Assembly (NCBI GenBank): GCA_031273735.1
Contig: JAISRI010000090.1
Location: forward strand, 1-8,923
Length of the DNA: 8,923 nt
Direction of reading: 5' to 3'
Source of the DNA: Helicobacteraceae bacterium
GTDB taxonomy: Bacteria > Campylobacterota > Campylobacteria > Campylobacterales > SZUA-545
How positions within the stretch are numbered: position 1 is the stretch's first letter; each line of letters begins with the position of its first letter. A program made the translations under genes and the position numbers. This document shows, piece by piece, positions 1-6,814 of this stretch. Under the pieces are notes generated by a model. That model saw only the letters and a program-made list of their open reading frames with translations, searched no databases and was not told where the DNA came from.

Positions 1-482
1 TTGAACTTGATGGCGACGTCGCGGGCGATCTCGACGTGTTGAACCTGATCTTTACCTACGGGGACGACGTCGGTATCGTAAAGCAGAATATCCGCCGCCA
101 TCAAAACGGGATAGCTGAACAAGCCGTGCGAGGGCGAAAAGCCTTTGGCGACTTTATCTTTGTAGCTATGAGCGCGTTCCAATAGCCCGATCGGCGCGTG
201 TTGGCTTAAAATCCAGTAAAGCTCCAACGTTTCGGGGACGGCGGATTGTAGCCAAAAGGTCGATCGCGCGGGATCGATTCCAAAGCTCAAAAAGGCGATC
301 GCCGCCTCTCGCGTTTGTTTCGCTAAGCGATCGCCGTCAAAAACGCTCGTCATCGCGTGGTAGTTTGCGATAAAAGCGAATACCTCCTCGCTTTTTTGCG
401 CTTCTATCATTTGGGCGATCATTCCAAAATAGTTGCCTAAATGAAACGCGCCCGAAGGCTGGATACCGGAAAGAATCCTCAC
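1..482 (-). CDS. trpS: Tryptophanyl-tRNA synthetase, N-terminal 160 residues (3' end outside window)
   Basis: Class I aminoacyl-tRNA synthetase that charges tRNA-Trp with tryptophan in the cytoplasm. Read on the minus strand, the frame opens with GTG at 482-480 and stays open to the window edge. Visible family marks are the HIGH-type motif PSGAFHLGN (residues 9-17) and the segment after GLFSYPVLMAADIL (residues 120-133), which ends in the Trp-specific block GKDQVQHVE (residues 143-151). The KMSKS loop and the anticodon-binding domain lie outside the window, so completeness cannot be judged. The GTG start is supported because TrpRS proteins normally begin only a few residues before the PSG...HLGN motif. 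Its first base is the last base of the gspF stop codon (TAGTG), so the two genes are probably co-transcribed and translationally coupled. No strong ribosome binding site is visible before it. Confidence 0.95.
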   Translation of the reverse strand, partial: MRILSGIQPSGAFHLGNYFGMIAQMIEAQKSEEVFAFIANYHAMTSVFDGDRLAKQTREAAIAFLSFGIDPARSTFWLQSAVPETLELYWILSQHAPIGLLERAHSYKDKVAKGFSPSHGLFSYPVLMAADILLYDTDVVPVGKDQVQHVEIARDVAIKF

Positions 483-1720
483 TATTTCTTTTTGATCGCG
501 CTCGAAATATCCCACATTGGCAACATAATGCCCATCGCCAAAAATAGAACGAGAACGCTCATAAAGACCATCAAGATCGGTTCCAACAATGCCGCGAAGT
601 TATCGATGAGGTGATTGAAGCGCATTCGGTAGTAATCGCCGATACGTTCCAACATCGAATCAAGCTCGCCGCTACTTTCGCCCGATCGAACCATTTGCAA
701 CACCATCGGTTCAAACAACGCCGTTTCCTCAAGCGCGACCGATAGCTGTTTGCCCTGCCCGATACCTCTGCCCGCTTCGGCAAGTTTAATGCGCACGTGG
801 CTATTTTCAATCGTGCCGCCCGAAGTCGCCATCGCCTCCGTAAGCGGAATGCCCGATTTGATTAACTGACTAAAGATCATCATAAACCGCCCGTAAAATC
901 CCAAACTAAGCATACTGCCGACCAGATAGACCTTTAGGATATATCGATCGAAGATAAGCTGGTATTTGGGACGGTTTTTCATAGCCCAGTTGTGCGCGTA
1001 GATCAACACGGCGATCGCGACCAGCGCGTGGATCCAGTAGGCGCTAAAAAGCTCTTCGCAGGCGATTAGTACCAACGTAGGCATAGGCAGATCGGCGCCG
1101 AGCTTACTAAAGACCGATTGAAACTTCGGCACCACAAGCATAATCAGAATCACAAAAGCCGCCACCATAGCCGTTAAAGTGATTGCGGGCATTCTTGTCG
1201 CCTTTTTTACTTTGGAGCGATTTTCTTGAAGCTCCTCGACCATATCCGCCAGCTTTAAGAGCGACTCGGCTAACGTACCCGTTTTCTCGCCTAGCGTAAC
1301 CAACGCCATAGAGATCGTGCCGATCTGCGCCCTGCTTTTTTCTAACGAAGCCGATAGACTAAAGCCCGCCTCGACGTCTTCGAGCGCCTGAAAAAGGATA
1401 CGTTTTGTCTTTTTATCCTCCGTAGCGCTCGCCGCCTCGCCTATCGCATCGGAAAGCGAAATGCCGGCGTTAAGCATAACCCCTAGCTGCCGCATCGACA
1501 CAATCCAGTCCTGCGCGCGGACAGGACCGGTAAAGATCTTGCTTTCGATCTGATCTTTTATCACCAGTAGGCGTTCTTTAAGAGGCATAGCCACCTCTTT
1601 GACCTGCACGACCATTCCGCCGCTTTGAGCGATATTCATCGCCTCTTTGCGATCGCCCGCTAAAAAATGATGCACCTCTTTTTTGCCCCGTGCAATAAGG
1701 GTCGCCTCAAAGTATTTCAT
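482..1720 (-). CDS. gspF: Type II secretion / type IV pilus inner-membrane platform protein, GspF/PilC family
   Basis: Polytopic inner-membrane protein that forms the platform on which a cytoplasmic ATPase drives pseudopilus or pilus assembly. In Campylobacter the homologue CtsF is needed for DNA uptake, so competence is as likely a role as secretion. The 412-residue length is normal for the family, and the two T2SSF repeats are visible. The first (about 75-195) has RQLGVMLNAGISL at 77-89 and GEKTGTL at 144-150. The second (about 277-400) has FSQLIKSGIPLTEAM at 283-297 and RSGESSGELDSMLERIGDYY at 345-364. Hydrophobic segments lie near 183-198, 228-243 and 379-402, each following a repeat in the expected pattern. 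The start is ATG at 1720, with only a weak ribosome binding site. No other pilus or secretion gene is in the window, so its system cannot be assigned; trpS follows directly. Confidence 0.9.
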   Translation of the reverse strand: MKYFEATLIARGKKEVHHFLAGDRKEAMNIAQSGGMVVQVKEVAMPLKERLLVIKDQIESKIFTGPVRAQDWIVSMRQLGVMLNAGISLSDAIGEAASATEDKKTKRILFQALEDVEAGFSLSASLEKSRAQIGTISMALVTLGEKTGTLAESLLKLADMVEELQENRSKVKKATRMPAITLTAMVAAFVILIMLVVPKFQSVFSKLGADLPMPTLVLIACEELFSAYWIHALVAIAVLIYAHNWAMKNRPKYQLIFDRYILKVYLVGSMLSLGFYGRFMMIFSQLIKSGIPLTEAMATSGGTIENSHVRIKLAEAGRGIGQGKQLSVALEETALFEPMVLQMVRSGESSGELDSMLERIGDYYRMRFNHLIDNFAALLEPILMVFMSVLVLFLAMGIMLPMWDISSAIKKK

Positions 1721-1773
1721 AACCTGTAAGCATAGCAGACTTACAATTACAAATAAATATAAAAACGGGATAT
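1721..1773. promoter_or_regulatory. Divergent promoter region between gspF and the pglK-like gene
   Basis: These 53 bases separate two outward-facing start codons and must hold both promoters. The AT-rich core at 1751-1765 contains a TATAAA on the plus strand (1758-1763) and an overlapping TATATT on the minus strand (1761-1756), either of which could be a -10 element. No good -35 box is visible, which is common in Campylobacterota. A 6-base inverted repeat, TGTAAG (1725-1730) and CTTACA (1740-1745), lies on the gspF side and could be an operator or a leader hairpin. This is pattern-based inference. Confidence 0.35.
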
Positions 1774-3480
1774 ATGCGAGATTTTTTCAAACAATTGTTT
1801 TTTTTCTTGGGAAAGAGAAAACGGATTCTCTTTGGCGCGCTTGTCGCGGTAAGCGTTTTCGCGGCGCTTGTCGAGACCGTCGGATTGGGCGCGATTATGC
1901 CCTTTATAGCGTTGGCTACCAACCCCGCGCTTGCCCAAAACGACTCGCGCTACAAGGCGATCGGCGACTTCTTTGGCTTTCAGAGCGCGGCGGAAATGAC
2001 CATAGCGTTTGGCTTGGTATTGATCGCCTTTTATCTCTTTCGCGCCGCGCTTTTACTCTTTCAAGCCTATCTTAGCGCTCGCTTTAGCGTCGGCGTGGGC
2101 GAGGACTTGAAAAGGCGGCTCTTTATAAAAACGCTAGAATTAAGCTACCTTGATTTCGCGCGGCTTAACTCTGGAAAACTCGTCAAAAGCGTGATGTATA
2201 ACTCGTCGCAGATGGCAAGTCTGCTTCGCGCCTTTTCTCAACTGCTTTCGGAGCTTTTCATCTTTTTTATGCTCTACGCGATGGTCTGGTTTGTCCAATG
2301 GAAGATCACGCTAGTCTTGAGCGCGATTTTGATCGTCAAAATAGTCGTCGTGCTAAAGACAATCTCGCGCCGCCTTCGCAAGATCGGCGATAAAAACTCC
2401 AATATCAACTCGGCAATGCACGAAACGCTTCAATCGACCTTCGGCAATTTCAAAATGATTAAACTCGCGGGAAACGCCGTAGAAATAGCGGATATGTTCT
2501 CCAAGCGCGTCGCGCAGCTTTTCAAAAATACGATCGCCTCGAACGTTCTTGGCGTTTTGCCCCGAATTTCGATTGAAACGATGGGTTTTGTTATCTTGCT
2601 ATCTTTGGTGATCTACGTAATCGCCAAATATCAAGACGCATCCGCGATCGTGCCGATCGTTTCGATGTTTGTGCTGGTTTTATACCGCCTATTGCCGTCG
2701 TCGCAAAGAATACTCGGCTCGTTTAACGAAATCCAACAACATCTACACGCCGCGCCGCTTGTCTATAACGAGCTAACCGCGCAAACTCCAAGCGAAGGCG
2801 ATAAGCCTATCGCGTTTGAAAAACGTATAGCTCTAAAAAATATCCGTTTTGGCTACGATCCCGTAAAACCGATAATAAGCGATCTAACGCTGACGATCAA
2901 AAAAGGGCAAAAGATAGGCTTTTGCGGCAAGAGCGGCGGCGGAAAAAGTTCGCTGATCGATCTGATATGCGGCGTTTATGAACCGCAAAGCGGAGAGATT
3001 CTTATCGACGACGAAAAGATAACGCGAGAAAATATTAGAAGCTGGCGCAAAAAGATAGGCTACATTCCGCAAGACGTTTATTTATTTGACGGGAGCGTCG
3101 CGCAAAACGTCGCCTTTGGCAAACCATACGATCAAAACGAGATCGAAAGAGCTTTGCGCGGGGCGAATATCTACGATTTTTTGCTTCTGCACGAAGGAAT
3201 CGATACTAGAGTGGGCGACGGCGGGATTTTACTAAGCGGCGGGCAGAGGCAGAGAATCGCGATCGCTCGCGCTCTATACGGCGATCCAGAGGTTTTGGTT
3301 TTAGACGAGGCGACAAGCGCTTTAGACGCCGAAACCGAAGCGGCGATTATGGACGAGATTTACGGCGCGGCAAAGACCCTACTAGTAATTGCGCATAGAT
3401 TAAGCGCTCTTTCTCGTTGCGACCTCGTTTATATGGTTAAAGGCGGAACGCTAACGCAAATTGAAACTCCAAAGGGATAA
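1774..3480 (+). CDS. pglK: PglK-like ABC transporter (probable lipid-linked oligosaccharide flippase)
   Basis: Half-size type IV-fold ABC exporter, 568 residues, expected to act as a homodimer in the inner membrane. By likeness to C. jejuni PglK (564 residues), it would flip an undecaprenyl-diphosphate-linked glycan to the periplasm for protein N-glycosylation. The transmembrane part (about 15-330) carries six predicted helices and the PglK-like stretch LVLYRLLPSSQRI (301-313). The nucleotide-binding domain is intact: Walker A GKSGGGKS (385-392), Q-loop YIPQ (430-433), signature LSGGQ (487-491), Walker B VLVLDE (507-512) with catalytic Glu512, and H-loop His541. Resemblance runs through both domains (for example the sequence around VGDGG and EIYGAAKT), so this is more specific than a generic MsbA call. 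No other pgl gene is visible. MsbA or another polysaccharide exporter remains possible. The start is ATG with only a weak GGGA upstream. Confidence 0.8.
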   Translation: MRDFFKQLFFFLGKRKRILFGALVAVSVFAALVETVGLGAIMPFIALATNPALAQNDSRYKAIGDFFGFQSAAEMTIAFGLVLIAFYLFRAALLLFQAYLSARFSVGVGEDLKRRLFIKTLELSYLDFARLNSGKLVKSVMYNSSQMASLLRAFSQLLSELFIFFMLYAMVWFVQWKITLVLSAILIVKIVVVLKTISRRLRKIGDKNSNINSAMHETLQSTFGNFKMIKLAGNAVEIADMFSKRVAQLFKNTIASNVLGVLPRISIETMGFVILLSLVIYVIAKYQDASAIVPIVSMFVLVLYRLLPSSQRILGSFNEIQQHLHAAPLVYNELTAQTPSEGDKPIAFEKRIALKNIRFGYDPVKPIISDLTLTIKKGQKIGFCGKSGGGKSSLIDLICGVYEPQSGEILIDDEKITRENIRSWRKKIGYIPQDVYLFDGSVAQNVAFGKPYDQNEIERALRGANIYDFLLLHEGIDTRVGDGGILLSGGQRQRIAIARALYGDPEVLVLDEATSALDAETEAAIMDEIYGAAKTLLVIAHRLSALSRCDLVYMVKGGTLTQIETPKG

Positions 3481-3484
3481 ATAA

Positions 3485-3946
3485 TTGCAAAACGGCGTAG
3501 ATTTGCAACGAAACGAATTTGCCTCCGAAGAGGAGTTGAAATCATATTTGATCGCGTTGGTTATCGAATATTGTTCAAAGATGAACGAGATAGAAGAGGA
3601 TATTTATAAAAAGCGCAAACTGGTCGAAACAGAAGCGTTATTTAAAGAGTATAAAGAGCGTTATACTCCCTTAATACAGACATACGCTACCGACAAAAAA
3701 CGCGTTCATAACTATCATAGAAGCTATGGCAAACCAACCTACTACGACGGAATGGAAAATCCGCTGAAAATTTCCGTAACGTTTATAAACAAAAATCGCG
3801 CGGAGATTTATTTTGCGCGAGCGCCTACTCGTTGGCGCGATTTTGATCTGTCGTTTGTCGTTTTACGCAAAAAAGACGTTTGGAGAATAGACGGCGTAAA
3901 AACCCATCGTGGTTGTCTTGACAAATGGAGCGCGAGTATCCTCTAA
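3485..3946 (+). CDS. Small protein resembling NTF2-fold immunity proteins (Imm-NTF2)
   Basis: A 153-residue soluble protein without a signal peptide or membrane segment. An N-terminal helix (about 14-48) contains the pattern EYCSKMNEIEEDIYKK (28-43). A charged helical part follows, then a beta-rich C-terminal half ending in VVLRKKDVWRIDGVK (124-138) and a final DKWSASIL. From memory this matches polymorphic-toxin immunity proteins with an NTF2 fold: an early MNxWE-like helix, a WRID strand near the end and a terminal KW..L. Such proteins bind and neutralise a secreted toxin in the cytoplasm. The start is TTG at 3485. It is supported by AAAGGGA at 3470-3476, overlapping the end of pglK, and because the next in-frame ATG (3581) would cut off the first helix. 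It lies 4 bases after pglK, so probably in the same operon. No cognate toxin is in the window. The family is inferred; existence of the gene is likelier than the assignment. Confidence 0.6.
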   Translation: MQNGVDLQRNEFASEEELKSYLIALVIEYCSKMNEIEEDIYKKRKLVETEALFKEYKERYTPLIQTYATDKKRVHNYHRSYGKPTYYDGMENPLKISVTFINKNRAEIYFARAPTRWRDFDLSFVVLRKKDVWRIDGVKTHRGCLDKWSASIL

Positions 3947-3950
3947 AAGC

Positions 3951-4883
3951 TTACGTTACCACTTCGACGTGCCAAGGCTCAAAATATACGCCGTATGGGT
4001 TGCCTCGCGGATAGCGAATTGCGATATATCCTAGTTGCATTAGTTTTTCAAACTCCCGCGTTTGCGCGAAATCTTGCGTAAAGTTTTTTTCGCCGTAACC
4101 CACTTTACCCACGTCGAAATCGCCTATTCCGTGATACGAGTAGCCTGCGGGCGCAAGCGAGTGGGACGCCTCCGAATAATTGCCTTTACACTCCAACGTT
4201 TTGGCTAAAAAGAGGTAAAATTGTTTTGGAATCCCGCGCACGCCGCTTGTCATAATGATCGAATCGCCAATATCCTTTTTGACGCTCTCATAAACCTGCG
4301 CCGCTTTTCCTTTGTAGAGGTAATGCCCCGTATTGGGAGCTTTGAACACCTCTTTTTGCGCGATCTCTTCCGTGAGCTTTGTCGTAACCTTTTCGCCAAA
4401 AAAGCCGTAGTCTTTCGCGTCGCGAAAAAAGAGTTTTTCTAAATAGGTAAGCTCCGCGTCGGTAAATGCGCCGACGGCTTTGGCGGTTTTAGCGAGGCTA
4501 ATCATAGCGTCGAAACTAATAATGTTAAAGTTGCCAAAGCCGATATACTTTTGGACGCTGGCGAGCCGCTTAAAGACGCTTGTTAGTATCTCCAACTCGT
4601 CGTCTTGTGCGATAATTGGCTTTAACTCCCGCGACTCTTTAACGATCTCCAAATTATCCTTTGGGACGGCTTGCGAATCTTCCGAACCGATCCCGTCTTC
4701 CATAGTTTCTTGCGCCGTCGTTTCCTCTTCGATTGTAGCGCGTTCGATCGACTCGACCAAATCGATTTGCGGTTGCGGCGTTATAAACTTCGCCGTTTTA
4801 ACCGCGCCCTCTTTTCTACCCGCGACGCAACCGATCGCCGCGATTGTTCCCAACGATAACGCCAAAAAATCGCGCCTACGCAA
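3951..4883 (-). CDS. M15-family (VanY-like) D,D-carboxypeptidase, Tat-exported probable lipoprotein
   Basis: Probable zinc peptidase acting on peptidoglycan stem peptides or D-Ala-D-Ala in the periplasm; 310 residues. The N-terminus RRRDFLALS (2-10) is a twin-arginine signal, followed by a hydrophobic stretch ending at AIGC, with Cys19 as possible lipid anchor. Residues 40-95 form a Glu/Asp-rich, low-complexity linker. The catalytic part is C-terminal: SGVRG (213-217), SYHGIGDFD (249-257) giving His251 and Asp255 or Asp257 as zinc ligands, and EPWHVE (302-307) giving Glu302 as general base and His305 as third ligand. The start is TTG at 4883, chosen because it keeps the twin-arginine motif and has AAGGA seven bases upstream. 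It lies 38 bases downstream of gltX on the same strand, so is probably co-transcribed. The precise substrate (D,D- or L,D-bond, or a VanX-like dipeptide) cannot be told from sequence. Confidence 0.8.
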   Translation of the reverse strand: MRRRDFLALSLGTIAAIGCVAGRKEGAVKTAKFITPQPQIDLVESIERATIEEETTAQETMEDGIGSEDSQAVPKDNLEIVKESRELKPIIAQDDELEILTSVFKRLASVQKYIGFGNFNIISFDAMISLAKTAKAVGAFTDAELTYLEKLFFRDAKDYGFFGEKVTTKLTEEIAQKEVFKAPNTGHYLYKGKAAQVYESVKKDIGDSIIMTSGVRGIPKQFYLFLAKTLECKGNYSEASHSLAPAGYSYHGIGDFDVGKVGYGEKNFTQDFAQTREFEKLMQLGYIAIRYPRGNPYGVYFEPWHVEVVT

Positions 4884-4921
4884 CAGACCTTCCTTTTCCT
4901 AATAGCATAAAAACTAATTCG

Positions 4922-6289
4922 CTATTTTACGCATTTTTTTAACGCCTGCAACCTGATCTTTGTCTCTTTTATTCCCAAAATCTCTAGAGTTTCAACCAAC
5001 CCCGCGCCGGAGGCTTCGCCAAAAACGGCGATTCTAAGCGGTTTTCCTAACTGCGGCATTTTAATATTTTCGATCTTTAAAAACTCCTCGATCACGCCGT
5101 GAAAATCTTGCCTCTTAGCCGCGAAGTCCAAAAACCGCTCGACAATCGCCAAATTATCCTCCGTAACTTGCGATAGATCTTTTGAATTATAGCTTGTCGG
5201 ACGTAAAACGAACTTTTTAGCTTCGATCGCGAGCGCCGCTAACGTTTGCGCCTTCTCTTTGCAGAGTTTAAGAAGTTTCGATCGGTTTTCAAAGCCGCTT
5301 AAATCCGCGTCGAAATCGTTTTTCAGCGTTTCGATCAGCCGATCGTCGCTTTGCGCTCTGATATGTTCGTGGTTGATCCACAGAAGTTTGCTTGCGTTAA
5401 ACGCCGAAGCCGATCTGTTTATATCTTTCGGATCGAAAAACTCTAGCAATTCCTCGCGGCTAAATATCTCCCGATCGCCATAACTCCAGCCTAGCCGCGC
5501 AAGAAAATTCAAAAGCGCTTCGGGCAGATAGCCGTTTGCCTTGTAATCCATCACGTTTGTCGCGCCGTCGCGTTTGCTTAGTTTTTTACCTTCGCCGTTT
5601 AGGATCATCGGCACGTGAAAAAAGCGCGGAATCTCCCAACCGAAGGCTTGATAGACGGCGATCTGTTTGGGCGTGTTGGATAGATGATCGTCGCCTCTGA
5701 TCACGTCGGTTACTCCCATAAGACGATCGTCGATCGCCACGACAAAATTATAGGTGGGCGTTTTGTCGCTTCTGGCGATAATAAAATCGTCTAGCTGATC
5801 CGCGCCAAACTCCACTCTGCCTTTTACGCCGTCGTCGAAAACGATCGAGCCGCTTGTCGGGACTTTGATCCGCACGACGGGCGCGACCCCCTCTTTTGGC
5901 GGCAGTTTGCCGTCGCGGTAACGCCCGTCGTAGCGCGGGCGCTCGCCGCGTTTTTGTTGTTCCTCGCGCAGAGCGTCTAGCTCCTCTTTGCTCATATAGC
6001 AGTAATATGCGTCGCCCTTTGCGAGTAGTTTATCGATATATTCGGCGTAAATACCGAAGCGTTTAGATTGATACTCGATTACTCCGTCGCATTCCATTTT
6101 AACCCACTCGAACGCCTCCAAGATCGCCTTTGTCGCCTCCTCGCTATTTCGCGCTAGATCGGTGTCTTCTATGCGCAGTAAAAACCTGCCTTTGTTCTTT
6201 CGCGCCCACAGATACGAAAAAAGCGCCGTTCTTAAACCGCCGATATGCAAAAACCCCGTTGGGGAGGGGGCAAAACGGGTAACAATCAT
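4922..6289 (-). CDS. gltX: Glutamyl-tRNA synthetase (GltX1 type)
   Basis: Class I synthetase that attaches glutamate to tRNA-Glu, and in some bacteria to tRNA-Gln, in the cytoplasm. Visible marks are RFAPSPTG (5-12) with HIGG at 15-18, RIEDTD near 39-44, DDHLSNTPKQ (200-209) and the KMSKS-type loop KLSKR (236-240). A helical anticodon-binding part follows. At 455 residues it is of normal length. Campylobacterota usually have two GluRS paralogues. This one resembles the H. pylori GltX1 type over its full length, in recall only. The frame is open further upstream to a TTG at 6340, but ATG at 6289 is preferred: it puts MIVTRFAPSPTG at the N-terminus as in homologues, and GGAG sits eight bases before it (6301-6298). 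The M15 peptidase follows 38 bases downstream; rimI is divergent. A TATAAT at 6331-6326 fits its promoter. Confidence 0.95.
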   Translation of the reverse strand: MIVTRFAPSPTGFLHIGGLRTALFSYLWARKNKGRFLLRIEDTDLARNSEEATKAILEAFEWVKMECDGVIEYQSKRFGIYAEYIDKLLAKGDAYYCYMSKEELDALREEQQKRGERPRYDGRYRDGKLPPKEGVAPVVRIKVPTSGSIVFDDGVKGRVEFGADQLDDFIIARSDKTPTYNFVVAIDDRLMGVTDVIRGDDHLSNTPKQIAVYQAFGWEIPRFFHVPMILNGEGKKLSKRDGATNVMDYKANGYLPEALLNFLARLGWSYGDREIFSREELLEFFDPKDINRSASAFNASKLLWINHEHIRAQSDDRLIETLKNDFDADLSGFENRSKLLKLCKEKAQTLAALAIEAKKFVLRPTSYNSKDLSQVTEDNLAIVERFLDFAAKRQDFHGVIEEFLKIENIKMPQLGKPLRIAVFGEASGAGLVETLEILGIKETKIRLQALKKCVK

Positions 6290-6369
6290 CTCTAAAACTC
6301 CAAAACGGATAAACTTCTCGCGAGGATTATAAATAAACAAGCCTCAAAGGCGTTGAAAAAGGATATTTT
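6290..6369. promoter_or_regulatory. Divergent promoter region between gltX and rimI
   Basis: This 80-base gap separates divergent start codons. On the minus strand a perfect -10 hexamer TATAAT lies at 6331-6326, giving gltX a leader of about 30 bases. On the plus strand the overlapping TATAAA (6329-6334) could serve rimI with a leader of similar length. An 8-base palindrome CTCGCGAG (6317-6324) sits beside the shared AT core. A short GCCT/AGGC hairpin (6341-6351) lies in the rimI leader. Ribosome binding sites are GGAG (6301-6298, minus) for gltX and AAGGA (6359-6363) for rimI. No clear -35 boxes are seen. Confidence 0.5.
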
Positions 6370-6813
6370 ATGAAGCTAATCAGAGCTTCTATCGACGATC
6401 TTAACGAACTTGTAGCGTTTGAACGCCGCTGTTTTTCCGACGAGGATTGGCGGCTAAACAGACGCGCCTTTAGCTACCATCTTAAACGCGAAAACTATCT
6501 GATCAAAGCGGAGTTAAACGGCGCTTTAGCGGGCTACGCGCTTGTTTTTACCGCCAAAAACCGCGATTGGGCTAGACTTTACGCGCTTGGCGTCGATAGC
6601 GCTTATCATCGGCGCGGAATCGGCGCGGCGCTTTTAACAAACGCGATCGAATACGCAAAAAAACTCGGCAAAAAACGGCTCTTTTTAGAGGTCAGGATCG
6701 ACAACGCCGCCGCGATCGCGCTCTACGAAAAGTTTGGATTTCGTAAGATCGCGTCGATAAAAGCCTACTATCCGCTTGGCGCGGACGGGCTAAAAATGAA
6801 CTTGGAGCTATAA
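6370..6813 (+). CDS. rimI: RimI-like GNAT N-acetyltransferase (ribosomal protein S18 alanine acetyltransferase type)
   Basis: Acetyl-CoA-dependent N-acetyltransferase of 147 residues, nearly the whole length being one GNAT domain. Motif A, with the acetyl-CoA pyrophosphate-binding loop, is RRGIGAALL (81-89), preceded by the strand LYALGVDSAYH (70-80). The RimI-type block LEVRIDNAAAIALYEKFGF (105-123) follows, with the conserved Asn and Tyr. RimI acetylates the N-terminal alanine of ribosomal protein S18 in Escherichia coli. Homologues outside the enterobacteria may acetylate other N-termini, so the target is inferred. The start is ATG at 6370, with AAGGA six bases upstream. mscS begins one base after its stop codon, so both are probably made from one transcript driven from the gltX-rimI gap. 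Confidence 0.8.
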   Translation: MKLIRASIDDLNELVAFERRCFSDEDWRLNRRAFSYHLKRENYLIKAELNGALAGYALVFTAKNRDWARLYALGVDSAYHRRGIGAALLTNAIEYAKKLGKKRLFLEVRIDNAAAIALYEKFGFRKIASIKAYYPLGADGLKMNLEL

Positions 6814-6814
6814 G

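Noticed and set aside
1683..2075. Plus-strand frame of 130 residues overlapping the start of the pglK-like gene
   Set aside because: It covers the promoter gap and the first part of pglK in another frame, with no family-like content. It is a shadow.
4480..4902. Plus-strand frame of 140 residues opposite the M15 peptidase gene
   Set aside because: It is antisense to a gene with clear catalytic motifs and has low-complexity Ser/Arg-rich content. It is a shadow.
6290..6340. 17-residue N-terminal extension of GltX from TTG 6340
   Set aside because: It would precede the conserved MIVTRFAPSPTG start and overlap the likely TATAAT promoter. ATG 6289 has a good ribosome binding site.
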